This document shows, in pieces, positions 1 through 9,573 of a stretch of DNA of 64,000 bases. The first letter of the stretch is position 1. Every line of letters begins with the position of its first letter. Origin of the DNA: Solobacterium moorei (GTDB taxonomy: Bacteria; Bacillota_I; Bacilli_A; Erysipelotrichales; Erysipelotrichaceae). The stretch covers positions 1,984,001 through 2,048,000 of the forward strand of contig NZ_AP028934.1 in NCBI RefSeq assembly GCF_036323475.1, written 5' to 3'. The position numbers and the translations under genes were made by a program. Below the pieces are notes generated by a model. The model was not told where the DNA came from and did no database searches. It was given only the letters and a program-made list of their open reading frames with translations.

Positions 1-1167
1 GAAGATAAGCGTATCAATGGTGAAGAAAATGTAATTGATGCAACGATTGGTACACTTTGTGATAACGATGGAAACCTCGTTGCACTCAAGTCAGTATTTG
101 ATCACTATGATGTAATCGACCACCGCGTAAAAGCTTCCTACGCCGCAAGCTTTGATGGAAATCCCAACTTCCGTAAAGATGTGTATGAATGGGTAACCCA
201 AGGTAATAACCTATTGCTTGCACATAACGTTGTCGCAACACCAGGTGGCTCAGGTGCTGTCAGTTCTACCTTTACCTCTGTATTAGACGAAGGAGAAACT
301 GTCATCATCCCAAATATTTCCTGGGGTAGTTATCGCTTGATGGCTACAGAAAACAACCTAAAAATTGCTGAATATGAACTCTTTGATGATGAAAATCATT
401 TCAACATCGATTCTATCAAAGAAACTATACAGGAGGTAATGAAGACACAGGAACGCATTCTATTACTCATCAATGACCCTTGTGAAAATCCTACTGGCTA
501 TACAATGAGCCATAAGGAATGGAAGGAAGTTATTGACTTTGTAAACGAGGTGTCAAAAACACATCCTATCGTTTTACTGGATGATATTGCATATATCGAT
601 TATGCTTACAATACAGATACATCTCGTAAGTATATGGACATCTGGAATGGACTCAGTGAGAATGCCATGGTTATTGTTAGCTTCTCTTGTTCAAAGACGA
701 TGACTTCCTATGGCTTACGTTGTGGAGCCGCTGTGATTCTCGCGCAAAAGGAAGAACCCGTTACAGAGATGAAGACAGTATTAGAAAAGAAAGCACGTGC
801 TACTTGGTCTAATATTCCTAATGCCGCAATGGAAAACTTCAGTTGGGTTGTTAATGAAAACAAAGAAGAATTCCTCAAGGAAAAACAATTTTATATTGAT
901 TTGATGAAAGAGCGCTCTTCTATTTTCCTAACAGAGGCACATCAAGTTGGACTAGCACATTACCCATTCCGCGAAGGCTTCTTCGTAACATTAAAAATCT
1001 ATGATAACGACCTATGCAAAAAAGTCCATGAAGCGTTCCTAGAGAATCATATTTATACAGTAAAAGTAAACCACGGCATTCGCGTTGGTTTATGTTCCCT
1101 ACCAAGCCATAAGATTTATGGTCTAGCAAAGAGAATGAAGGAGATTGAGGATACTATCCTCAAATAA
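1..1167 (+). CDS. Class I/II PLP-dependent aminotransferase (partial, 5' end outside window)
   Basis: The frame is open from base 1, so the gene starts upstream of the window; the GTG at 181 is internal. At least 388 residues are present. Fold-type I aminotransferase signatures are visible: an NDPCENPTGY motif (PLP-contacting Asn), LLDDIAYIDY (the Asp that contacts the pyridine nitrogen, and the Tyr), SCSKTMTSYGLR carrying the Schiff-base lysine, and a late HGIRVGLCS arginine that would bind the substrate carboxylate. The start of the protein matches the family's ATIGTL..EDG-like region, so only a short N-terminus is missing. Aromatic or aspartate-type amino acid transamination is likely; the exact substrate cannot be read. 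The next gene follows 6 bases later. Confidence 0.88.
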   Translation, partial: EDKRINGEENVIDATIGTLCDNDGNLVALKSVFDHYDVIDHRVKASYAASFDGNPNFRKDVYEWVTQGNNLLLAHNVVATPGGSGAVSSTFTSVLDEGETVIIPNISWGSYRLMATENNLKIAEYELFDDENHFNIDSIKETIQEVMKTQERILLLINDPCENPTGYTMSHKEWKEVIDFVNEVSKTHPIVLLDDIAYIDYAYNTDTSRKYMDIWNGLSENAMVIVSFSCSKTMTSYGLRCGAAVILAQKEEPVTEMKTVLEKKARATWSNIPNAAMENFSWVVNENKEEFLKEKQFYIDLMKERSSIFLTEAHQVGLAHYPFREGFFVTLKIYDNDLCKKVHEAFLENHIYTVKVNHGIRVGLCSLPSHKIYGLAKRMKEIEDTILK

Positions 1168-1173
1168 AAAACT

Positions 1174-2040
1174 ATGCCAGCTGCAACGACACATGTTGAA
1201 TTTGCGAAGGATGTACTTCGCACAATGGATGAAGCACATGCAAGCATTATAACAAATAAAGGAATGTTTTATCTCGGCTCCCAAGGCCCAGATATGCTAT
1301 TCTTCTCAAGAGCTTCCCTTTTACCAGGATCCCTTAAAAAATATGGTGATTTAATGCATGATGAAAAGTGTGCTGAGTTCATCAAATACTTTGATAAGTA
1401 TAGTGAAAATGATTCTGATCTTAGAAGCTACTTCTATGGTTTCTTGTGCCACTATGCTTTGGATTCCACTGCACATCCATTAATCAATGCAGTCGCAAGA
1501 GATACACATATTCAAACAGGTTTACATGAAGGTTCTGCTCACGTCATTAGTGAAGCCAATATTGATGTATGGATGTTGCATCAGCGTGGAAGAAGGGAAC
1601 AATCCTATGATGTATTCAAATATATGAAGATTGATAAAGTATCTAAGTCCAAACTTGGATTAATGTATGCAGGAATGTTCCAAAATGTATTCAATCTTGA
1701 GATTAAACCTAGCCTATGTGCAGAATCTGCTACAGAAATTGTTCGTTATACAAAGTTCTTATATCCAACAAAGCTAAAATATGACTTATTATGTGCACTA
1801 GAAAAACAAATGAAAATACCACCCGTTTTATCCGGTATGGTACTATACAACAAGAATGATTTTAAGGTAGTGAACCTTGAACATAAATCCTATCCACTTC
1901 GTTACGACCTAAGTCGAGAGATTCATGCGTCATTTCCAGAATTATATGGTAAGGCAATTAATTTTGCCAAACGATTAATTGATACACGTAGTCCTGAAGA
2001 CTTCCGTATCAACTTCAATGGCGAACCATACCAAGAGTAA
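1174..2040 (+). CDS. Zinc-dependent phospholipase C-like protein
   Basis: This 288-residue protein has the layout of the zinc-dependent phospholipase C family widespread in Bacillota. It begins MPAATTHVEFA with an early His, continues with GSQGPDMLFF, then FYGFLCHYALDSTAHPLI, whose two His and Asp residues are the likely metal ligands, and later HEGSAHVISEANID. There is no signal peptide, so it is probably cytoplasmic, and the physiological substrate of this subfamily is unknown. It lies 6 bases after the aminotransferase with no clear promoter between, so the two are probably cotranscribed. A terminator follows directly. Confidence 0.75.
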   Translation: MPAATTHVEFAKDVLRTMDEAHASIITNKGMFYLGSQGPDMLFFSRASLLPGSLKKYGDLMHDEKCAEFIKYFDKYSENDSDLRSYFYGFLCHYALDSTAHPLINAVARDTHIQTGLHEGSAHVISEANIDVWMLHQRGRREQSYDVFKYMKIDKVSKSKLGLMYAGMFQNVFNLEIKPSLCAESATEIVRYTKFLYPTKLKYDLLCALEKQMKIPPVLSGMVLYNKNDFKVVNLEHKSYPLRYDLSREIHASFPELYGKAINFAKRLIDTRSPEDFRINFNGEPYQE

Positions 2041-2069
2041 AGCCGATTCATCTGAACCGGCTTTTTAAA
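2041..2069 (+). terminator. Rho-independent terminator after the phospholipase-like gene
   Basis: A short AGCCG / CGGCT stem followed by TTTTT sits immediately after the stop codon. It may serve only the plus strand, ending against the convergent pyrophosphatase gene. Confidence 0.65.
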
Positions 2070-2457
2070 TATCTGTTTCTGCCCAAGAAGGTAATTCATT
2101 ACCTTTACGGATTAATACAGTCTTTTGATAATTTGTTTGATTGAGGAACCGTAATACTTGGTCCACTTCTTCCTCTGTACAACCCACAAGAACCTTTACA
2201 TCTAATTCCTTGATTAGAATATCTGCCGCAACAACCAATGCACTAATCTCATATCGATTGCCACTGCCTGCATAAAGCGATACACCATCTTTACCAAAGC
2301 TCTTTGTGTCGTTGATATATCCATAATCAACCGGATAGATCAAGTTCTGAAAACGCGGATGAACTTCACCTTTTTTTCTTGTAATCTGGTATCCGCTGGA
2401 TAAGTACAGCGTATCTAACTTCTGCCAGAAATAGGCATTATTTTCAAATTCAATCAT
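2065..2457 (-). CDS. Small inorganic pyrophosphatase-like protein
   Basis: The protein is about 130 residues. It contains ITRKKGEVHPRFQNLIYPVDYGYINDT, here cut into the two recognisable parts GEVHPRFQNLIYPVDYGY and a later GCTEEEVDQVLRF. These resemble the compact proteins usually annotated as inorganic pyrophosphatase in Firmicutes, which share the YPVDYGY core with family I enzymes but are shorter. The start at 2457 is chosen because AAAGGGG lies 6-7 bases upstream; a longer frame reaches 2511 without such a site. Whether this short form truly hydrolyses pyrophosphate is uncertain, because several family I acidic residues cannot be placed. Confidence 0.65.
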   Translation of the reverse strand: MIEFENNAYFWQKLDTLYLSSGYQITRKKGEVHPRFQNLIYPVDYGYINDTKSFGKDGVSLYAGSGNRYEISALVVAADILIKELDVKVLVGCTEEEVDQVLRFLNQTNYQKTVLIRKGNELPSWAETDI

Positions 2458-2576
2458 TGTATACCCCTTTGTCTGTTCCATTATACTATTACGAAATATT
2501 TCTGTAAACACATCCTATTTTCTCTGAAAAAAATTTCATTAAAATTGAATTTTTGAAATGTTTATTTCAAGTTTCC

Positions 2577-3242
2577 TTATTCCCAGATTGTGGAATCTTT
2601 ACCTGACGCAACTTCAAAGTGATACTTTGCAATTCCAATATCGGTATCTAATGCAAAGCCAAGACCCTTTTTAACATATACCTTTCCATCTCTATAACCA
2701 AAGCGATAACTATGCTGGTTTAGAGCTGACGGTGCCATAGCTACAGCCTCTACCCCTTTAATAAACCAATCCGGTAGTTCAGGATAGCCAATGGATAAGT
2801 CTTTTACCTTCTTATATTTATGTTCTCTTCCTTGGTTTTCACCATATCCAATTGCGATAATCATCAAGAACTTTTCACCAGGTTTGATATCTACGACACT
2901 TTCAATCTTTTTATAAGTACCACCTACCCAGCAGGTATTAAGACCTAACATTTGTGCCTTAAGAACGATCTTTTCTCCATAGTAGCCACAACGTTCATTG
3001 AAGGTTGCATCTTCCTTCCCTACTAGAGCGATGTAGTTTTTTACATTAGAGAATAAACCATAGTGATATAAGCGTTTAGCGAATGCCTGTGGTTCATTTT
3101 CAATCAGTTGAATATGCAGGTTTCCTTCTTGGTTACATTCTTCAATATACTTACATAATTCATTTCGTACATGTGTATCAATTGACTTATCCAAGTACGA
3201 ACGTACGGAATGTCTTTGCTTGATAGCATCTAATAATTCCAT
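2577..3242 (-). CDS. Nitroreductase family protein
   Basis: This 221-residue protein begins with MELLDAIKQRHSVRSYLDK, the typical FMN-binding start of the nitroreductase fold (RxSxRxY). It has a central GLNTCWVGGTY segment and a C-terminal half duplicating the fold (APSALNQHSYRF). It probably reduces nitro compounds, quinones or flavins using NAD(P)H. The start at 3242 has AGGAG 8 bases upstream; ATG at 3248 would be too close to it. An extended -10 (TGTTATAAT, 3308-3313) and a long 5' UTR containing an inverted repeat precede it. Confidence 0.85.
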   Translation of the reverse strand: MELLDAIKQRHSVRSYLDKSIDTHVRNELCKYIEECNQEGNLHIQLIENEPQAFAKRLYHYGLFSNVKNYIALVGKEDATFNERCGYYGEKIVLKAQMLGLNTCWVGGTYKKIESVVDIKPGEKFLMIIAIGYGENQGREHKYKKVKDLSIGYPELPDWFIKGVEAVAMAPSALNQHSYRFGYRDGKVYVKKGLGFALDTDIGIAKYHFEVASGKDSTIWE

Positions 3243-3264
3243 CTTCATTTCTCCTTTAAAAAGA

Positions 3265-3295
3265 AATGACAGCAACTATCTCAGGTTGTGTCATT
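3265..3295 (-). promoter_or_regulatory. Inverted repeat in the 5' UTR of the nitroreductase gene
   Basis: AATGACA (3265-3271) pairs with TGTCATT (3289-3295), and CAAC (3273-3276) with GTTG (3285-3288), leaving one bulged base and an 8-base loop. It lies between the extended -10 at 3308-3313 and the ribosome binding site, so it could be an operator or an mRNA hairpin. No T-run follows, so it is not a terminator. Confidence 0.5.
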
Positions 3296-3365
3296 ATCAA
3301 TGGATGTATTATAACAGGATAGTTTGTATTATCACCGTTATTTCATTTTTCTATTTTTGCAAAGA

Positions 3366-3389
3366 AAGCGACTAGCCCACTAGTCGCTT
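3366..3389 (-). terminator. Terminator of the surface-protein gene
   Basis: A perfect 10-bp stem, AAGCGACTAG pairing with CTAGTCGCTT around a 4-base loop, follows the stop codon of the minus-strand surface protein. On the minus strand it is followed by TTCTTTGC. Confidence 0.75.
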
Positions 3390-3400
3390 ATATGTATGCA

Positions 3401-5713
3401 TTATCGATAAGACTTCTTCATATAGGCAATGGATATCACTGCTAGTGAAGAAAGACATAGGACAGACATATACCAAACCATTTGGCTATAATCAGCCGTC
3501 TTTGGTGTAGAGATACCTACCCATCGATAGACATGAGTAGTATCACCATTTACAGCTGTATTTGAAGAAACATATACATATCCATCAAATACTTCTGGAC
3601 CAAATGTTCCATAAACTCTTTCCTTAATTGGTGTACCATCTTCTGTTACCCAATTTGTCTTGACACGGTATGTGTAGATAAAATCTAATAGATTCATCTG
3701 GTCAGACGAAAGTGTTAGGTTCTTACTTTCATAATCCACTGCATAATCTGGAATCAACTTTCCATATCTAAAGAGTACTGTAAATAGGTTATCATTTCCT
3801 GTATCTTCCTGCGCAAGAACTCTTCCTTGATCGTCGATATAGCGGATTCTCCAGTTTGTCGGCTTACGATTAACCCATTTTGCGTAGATTGTCATATCAT
3901 ATGCAATCGATTCATTGATATCAAAAGGTTGCGTAAATGCTGGGTCTTTATACCATCCATCAAACCAATATCCATCTTTAGAAGGAATATTTGGAATATC
4001 TTTACGAACACTAGACATCATTGGAATCGTTACAGTTGTAGGGAGTAGAGATGTAGCACCATTACTAACAACCGTAACATTTATCCTTGGTTCTTCCCAT
4101 CTTGCGTATAGAAAATGGTCACGGCTAGACATTGTTGCGTTTTCTTTCAACTTAGTACCCTCTTGGAATGTATCAGTTGTATACCAACCCGTAAATACAT
4201 AGTGTGATGGTACATTGCTTGGCTTAACTGGATTATTTAGGATATTTTGGTAGTTGGATAATGGCTCTCCATAATAAAGATTTAGTACTGTTCCATCTGT
4301 ATTTTCTAGGTGGAGATTGTACTTATTACGTGTTTTATATAAGTGCATATATGTTTGGCCATCACCATCATAGTCGTTTACCACTTGATTATTGTTATAT
4401 ACAACAATCAGTGAACCACCTGTATATGCAGTTAAATCAGGGTTGGACGCATTAACATCTGTCGTATACTCATCTACCCCATTTGTCCAATAATAATATG
4501 AATAGTTAAATGTGGCTGTATTAGGAAAATATACGCTAAACTTACTGTAAGTAAGTGTATCTATATCCGAAATACGATTATTTGGATTTCTTGACCATGT
4601 ACCATCAGGATTTTGCCCGTGATAGATTACATGAATCTTCTTTGCACTTGGAGCTACTGCTAATTTTCTAGCATGGAATTCCAAATGATATGGATCAACA
4701 TTAAAGAATTGTTGTTCTGTAAAGGTAGGTGGTGTTTTACCATAGTGAGAACTTGCACTATTTGGCGCAGACCATAGATAGGTTAGGTCAATGCTAAAAA
4801 TACCATCTGTCTTATGTCCATAGATTCCTTGATATGACTCACGTCGCTCTTCTGTATTTGTCGTGAAGTTGTAATACACAAGTGTGATTGTCATCACTGG
4901 ACGATCATAGTAGACATTTACTACCGTTGAACCATCTGCTAAGACTAGCTTTGTCGCATTCTCTGCATCTGTCTTTGCCTGATTATATTTACGATAGGTC
5001 GTATCATATTGTGGACCGTTATAGACAACCGCACTATTTACATTCTGTGTCTTTGTTTCAGTACTAAATAAGGAATAAGTCTTTTGTGCATCTGTATACG
5101 ATACTTCATCCGTTGCGTTTTGATACCAATAATTAACAATATATGTCGATTGGAATGGAATATCATACTCTGCATAGACATGCATATCCTCTGCCGGTTG
5201 TATCCCAGCATTCCATGTCTGTAAAGCACCTGTGCTATCCTGATATGCCCAACGAATAAATACCTTGCCTGGAATCGTTGGTTGAGCTGGTTGTGTCTGT
5301 GTACTTTCGTATAAATATGTTAAATGGAAATCTTGTGCTGGATCACCTGTATGAAAATATGTCGTTAACTTCTTTCTTGCATAATAAACAGAAACCGTAA
5401 TATCTCCACTTGGTGCTATCTGTACCTGTTCAGGAATCAGAGCTTGAAACCCAGGATATGTTCGATTGGCGATTGCCTGTGTCATATCCCCCACATTACC
5501 TGTAAGAGTTTCATATTCTGCCAAGGATTCGTCTTCATAGCTGCCAGACAATGTCTGACGAATATGGCGAACGGTATAAGTTCTAGTCGTTGGAACTGGT
5601 TGTGTTGTAGGTGTTGATGAATCTGCGAATACTGCAGTAGAAATTGTGGTCACACAAATGCTACATACCATCAGCAGAGCACAAAGAAAACTAATCACTC
5701 TGATTTTCTTCAT
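3401..5713 (-). CDS. Large repeat-containing cell-surface protein
   Basis: The protein is 770 residues from ATG 5713, chosen because GGGAGGA lies 7 bases upstream. An N-terminal signal peptide (MKKIRVISFLCALLMVCSIC, cleaved near VFADS) is followed by a Thr/Pro-rich linker. Then come several beta-grasp modules of MucBP or InlB-B (Listeria-Bacteroides repeat) type: motifs such as FIRWAYQDSTG, VFTGWYTTDTF with LYARWEE, and WFDGWYKDPAF with IYAKWVN. The C-terminus is STPKTADYSQ, a hydrophobic helix and a short basic tail (MKKSYR). This is a sortase-type anchor layout with PKTAD instead of LPXTG. It is probably an adhesin; the ligand is unknown. An IS element lies about 80 bases upstream and may affect its promoter. 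Confidence 0.85.
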   Translation of the reverse strand: MKKIRVISFLCALLMVCSICVTTISTAVFADSSTPTTQPVPTTRTYTVRHIRQTLSGSYEDESLAEYETLTGNVGDMTQAIANRTYPGFQALIPEQVQIAPSGDITVSVYYARKKLTTYFHTGDPAQDFHLTYLYESTQTQPAQPTIPGKVFIRWAYQDSTGALQTWNAGIQPAEDMHVYAEYDIPFQSTYIVNYWYQNATDEVSYTDAQKTYSLFSTETKTQNVNSAVVYNGPQYDTTYRKYNQAKTDAENATKLVLADGSTVVNVYYDRPVMTITLVYYNFTTNTEERRESYQGIYGHKTDGIFSIDLTYLWSAPNSASSHYGKTPPTFTEQQFFNVDPYHLEFHARKLAVAPSAKKIHVIYHGQNPDGTWSRNPNNRISDIDTLTYSKFSVYFPNTATFNYSYYYWTNGVDEYTTDVNASNPDLTAYTGGSLIVVYNNNQVVNDYDGDGQTYMHLYKTRNKYNLHLENTDGTVLNLYYGEPLSNYQNILNNPVKPSNVPSHYVFTGWYTTDTFQEGTKLKENATMSSRDHFLYARWEEPRINVTVVSNGATSLLPTTVTIPMMSSVRKDIPNIPSKDGYWFDGWYKDPAFTQPFDINESIAYDMTIYAKWVNRKPTNWRIRYIDDQGRVLAQEDTGNDNLFTVLFRYGKLIPDYAVDYESKNLTLSSDQMNLLDFIYTYRVKTNWVTEDGTPIKERVYGTFGPEVFDGYVYVSSNTAVNGDTTHVYRWVGISTPKTADYSQMVWYMSVLCLSSLAVISIAYMKKSYR

Positions 5714-5782
5714 TCTTTTGTCCTCCCATGAATGATAGAGTTGTTTTAGCACGCAAAAAGGAAATTGTAATCATTTTTTGAT

Positions 5783-5792
5783 ATTGTTTTTT
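5783..5792. repeat. Target site duplication, left copy
   Basis: ATTGTTTTTT at 5783-5792 is repeated exactly at 6941-6950, immediately outside the terminal inverted repeats of the IS element. Confidence 0.75.
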
Positions 5793-5832
5793 CTAACAGT
5801 AAACAAAAATGGCCTATGGAAATGCGATGAAA

Positions 5833-6801
5833 TCAAGTATTTCTCTTATATGTTCCGTTGAATAATATCAAATGTCGTAAAATTCTATCCATCTTTGGCC
5901 ACAGTTCTACTGCACCTTTTACTCTAAACAGATATACAAACCAATTTAAATAGGATTGTAGATTAGTCATTCTCATCCCAATGAAGCGATAGATATACCT
6001 TTTTAACCACGAGCACATATTGTTTATCAATGCCATGTTCTCTAGATATTCTTTGTCGTGTGTATTGGCTTTATAGAATTCTTCTTTCAAATCTAATTCT
6101 TTTATCAGCTTGTCATGTGCTCTTTCGCCATCATGTACTAGTGTTGATCCGGAAGCGATATGATTCTTTAGCGCTTCAAAGATACGTGAAGCAGATGGCT
6201 TTTCATGACCACAAATAACAGCGTATGTATTTTTGTGACAATCGATTGCCACAACGATACAGAGTTGGTTCTTAGATAGTCCTCTCTTCTTATAACCATC
6301 GTCATGAAGTAGAGAACTATCATAGAGATATGTCTCGTCTATCCATACACGATCTTTCAAATATAGATGTTCTTGGTATCCATCGACAGTAGAAAATACC
6401 TTTTCTCTCCATAACATAGCAGTAGGGTGTGATATATCACATATCTCTTCTGTCATTTCGAGTGGTACGTTGAATGTCATCAACGTAAGATAGATTACCC
6501 ATGTATTAAAATCTTTCTTTGATGAAGAGAAGATACTATTACCCATCAAAGTATATCTACAGCCACACTCATTACACAGATATCTATGTAACCCTTGTGG
6601 AGTGTGACTGCTTGGTTTATGATCTGTGCTACCGCACCTAGGACACGATGGGATACGATTATACTTAATAGCCAGTTCTACAAAGTTAGATACACCGTAT
6701 CTTTCCTTATTGTTTCGTGCAGCGATCACCTCTTGAAGTAGTTCAAAGTCCTTGTTGTCCATATTGAAAACAAGGTCAGTTAAAAATTCAGTTTTAGGCA
6801 T
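5833..6801 (-). CDS. IS1595-family transposase
   Basis: This 322-residue transposase starts at ATG 6801, which has GGAG 7-8 bases upstream; a TTG-initiated extension to 6834 is less likely. An N-terminal zinc ribbon (CPRCGSTDH ... CNECGCRY) is followed by an ISXO2-like catalytic domain. Candidate acidic residues are in VWIDETY, VVAIDCHKN and LVHDGERAH, and a later MALINNMCSWLKRY segment corresponds to the N/K-containing catalytic region of this family. No frameshift or internal stop is visible, so it is probably functional. Confidence 0.9.
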   Translation of the reverse strand: MPKTEFLTDLVFNMDNKDFELLQEVIAARNNKERYGVSNFVELAIKYNRIPSCPRCGSTDHKPSSHTPQGLHRYLCNECGCRYTLMGNSIFSSSKKDFNTWVIYLTLMTFNVPLEMTEEICDISHPTAMLWREKVFSTVDGYQEHLYLKDRVWIDETYLYDSSLLHDDGYKKRGLSKNQLCIVVAIDCHKNTYAVICGHEKPSASRIFEALKNHIASGSTLVHDGERAHDKLIKELDLKEEFYKANTHDKEYLENMALINNMCSWLKRYIYRFIGMRMTNLQSYLNWFVYLFRVKGAVELWPKMDRILRHLILFNGTYKRNT

Positions 6802-6816
6802 ACGACATCTCCGTAC

Positions 6817-6876
6817 ACTTAAGTAACCATCCAACCGGAGATGTCGCCAAACATTAAGTTGAATGGTTACTTAAGT
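6817..6876. repeat. Internal inverted repeat upstream of the transposase
   Basis: ACTTAAGTAACCAT (6817-6830) is perfectly complementary to ATGGTTACTTAAGT (6863-6876), enclosing 32 bases. It covers the transposase 5' leader and would fold into a stable mRNA hairpin, or bind a regulator. In other IS elements such hairpins limit transcription read in from outside; that role is inferred here. Confidence 0.6.
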
Positions 6877-6940
6877 ATTTTAATATTTGGCTATGTCATT
6901 ATACTACATTCTTATTTAGGCCATTTTTGTTTACTGTTAG

Positions 6941-6950
6941 ATTGTTTTTT
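6941..6950. repeat. Target site duplication, right copy
   Basis: ATTGTTTTTT matches 5783-5792 exactly and directly abuts the right terminal inverted repeat. Confidence 0.75.
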
Positions 6951-7013
6951 TTAAAAAAGTTGATATTAAGCTAGTAAAAAAACAACGAATATAAAGCGTA
7001 TCCATTGTTCGTT

Positions 7014-7574
7014 TTATAACTGATAAAGTTTTGTTTGACAACGTTCTAATAATTGATAAATATCATATTCTCCAACTAGATTCATCACTGCCATGACAAT
7101 TTCCAAACAACCATTCGCATCACTTAATGCATTATGGTGGTCCAGCTCAATTCCAATATAGTCACATACATCATTGAGACGATGATGCTTGAGATTTGAA
7201 AAGACGCGTTTACATAATTCTACTGTATCAAAATATTCTAATACATGAATCTTCTTACCTGTATTCAAACAAGTTTGTTTTAAGCAGTTCATATCAAATC
7301 TAGCATTATGTGCTACAAGAACTGCATCTTCAAAATATCCCGTTAACTCACGATAGATTTCTGAAAATGCAGGCGCAGCTTCTACATTTTTTGCAGTAAT
7401 GCCATGAACACGAATATTGTAAGGCGAAAAATAACTAACGTTTTCTTCTGGTTTAATCAAAGAGTAATAGTGATCAATGACTACCCCATCTTCCATTACC
7501 GCAACACCAACCGAACAAACACTCGCCATTTGGTTATTGGCTGTTTCAAAGTCAATCGCTACAATTTTAGTCAT
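7014..7574 (-). CDS. DnaQ-like 3'-5' exonuclease (DEDDh family)
   Basis: This 186-residue single-domain protein carries the three exonuclease motifs. Exo I is IVAIDFETANN (DxE), Exo II is LVAHNARFDMNCL, and Exo III is LDHHNALSDANGC with the His and Asp of DEDDh enzymes. It resembles the epsilon subunit of DNA polymerase III but lacks any polymerase-binding extension. It probably acts as a stand-alone DNA or RNA proofreading or degradation nuclease. Its start overlaps the end of the ArsR-type regulator by 8 bases, so the two are translationally coupled. Confidence 0.85.
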   Translation of the reverse strand: MTKIVAIDFETANNQMASVCSVGVAVMEDGVVIDHYYSLIKPEENVSYFSPYNIRVHGITAKNVEAAPAFSEIYRELTGYFEDAVLVAHNARFDMNCLKQTCLNTGKKIHVLEYFDTVELCKRVFSNLKHHRLNDVCDYIGIELDHHNALSDANGCLEIVMAVMNLVGEYDIYQLLERCQTKLYQL

Positions 7575-7905
7575 CTTCTTTAATGTGCTCGTATGTCATC
7601 TGGTAAATCTTTTCAATATGTTCATCTGCCATAGAATAATAGACATTCTTGCCAATCTTCTTTGTCTTCACTAGTTTTGTTTTCTTCAACGAAGATAATT
7701 GATGACTGATAGCACTAGTACTCATCTGTAATAGTGCAGCTAAATCACCAACACAGAGTTCACTGACAAAGAGTGCATTCATAATCTTTAATCTAGTACT
7801 ATCACTAAACATATCAAAGATAAGACTCATATCATCTACATCCGCTTCGCAGATCATATTCACCTTACATTTTTCAACTGCTTCAGGATTTACTAATTTC
7901 ATCAT
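7567..7905 (-). CDS. ArsR/SmtB-family metal-responsive transcriptional regulator
   Basis: This 112-residue winged-helix protein has the ArsR signature SDSTRLKIMNALFVSELCVGDLA and a recognition helix STSAISHQLSSLKK. ELCVGDLA matches the ELCV(C/G)DLA metal-site motif of CadC/SmtB-type sensors, and further Cys residues near the N-terminus (EKCKVNMICEAD) could complete a thiolate site for a soft metal such as Cd, Pb or Zn. It begins 3 bases after the stop of the upstream membrane-protein gene and overlaps the exonuclease gene. No metal transporter is adjacent, so its regulon is not evident. Confidence 0.82.
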   Translation of the reverse strand: MMKLVNPEAVEKCKVNMICEADVDDMSLIFDMFSDSTRLKIMNALFVSELCVGDLAALLQMSTSAISHQLSSLKKTKLVKTKKIGKNVYYSMADEHIEKIYQMTYEHIKEDD

Positions 7906-7908
7906 ACC

Positions 7909-8358
7909 CTACTTTCTATGATTCTTTTTCGCTTGTTTGCCTGGTGCTAAAGAATTTAACCACTTCTCAATGCGATATTTCGCATAGACTTCTTGTTTTT
8001 CTACACTACCATCTACTAATGAAATGACCAACTGATCAAAGCTTGGATTCCATTCATAATGCCAAGACACAATATCTTCGTAGTAAATAATGAAACATTC
8101 TGATTTATCGTGTCGATTATAGAGTACGATGTAGTCCTGATGAATTTCATACAGTTTACAATCCGGCAACATCAATAGCGAAAATAACGATACCATAATG
8201 ACCATGACCCCGATTACCTGCAAATACGAACGTATCCATAAAAAACTAATGCCAGCTATCATTGCAACGATTAAAAATGATGTCGGTTTTACATTGGAAA
8301 CGTAAAACGGAACGTCATTTTTCGGTAAATTTCTAACACGTATCTCTTTCGATTTCAT
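7909..8358 (-). CDS. Small membrane protein of unknown function
   Basis: This 149-residue protein is not recognised at family level. It has a basic N-terminus, two adjacent hydrophobic segments (about residues 28-65: SFLIVAMIAGISFLW and VIGVMVIMVSLFSLLML) and a soluble C-terminal half rich in aromatic residues. The half resembles the PH-like domains of small bacterial bPH or YcxB-type proteins (IVLYNRHDKSECFIIYYEDI). The C-terminus is basic. It is the first gene of a three-gene minus-strand operon with the ArsR regulator and the exonuclease, and is divergent from tgt. Confidence 0.5.
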   Translation of the reverse strand: MKSKEIRVRNLPKNDVPFYVSNVKPTSFLIVAMIAGISFLWIRSYLQVIGVMVIMVSLFSLLMLPDCKLYEIHQDYIVLYNRHDKSECFIIYYEDIVSWHYEWNPSFDQLVISLVDGSVEKQEVYAKYRIEKWLNSLAPGKQAKKNHRK

Positions 8359-8402
8359 AAAAACATTATAACACGCAGATGTTTCTCAGCGAATCAAAGT
8401 AA

Positions 8403-9572
<1,170 letters not shown>

Positions 9573-9573
9573 T

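Larger units (their letters stand above)
5793..6940 (-). mobile_element. IS1595-family insertion sequence (1,148 bp)
   Basis: The element is bounded by perfect 24-bp terminal inverted repeats at 5793-5816 and 6917-6940 (core AGTAAACAAAAATGGCC). It is flanked by a 10-bp direct repeat. It carries one transposase gene and lies between the surface-protein gene and the exonuclease operon. Ends, transposase and target duplication all look intact, so insertion may be recent. Confidence 0.9.

Noticed and set aside
3827-4455. Several plus-strand frames of 64-95 residues inside the surface-protein gene
   Set aside because: They are antisense shadows of a clearly real 770-residue gene, with no ribosome binding sites or family features.
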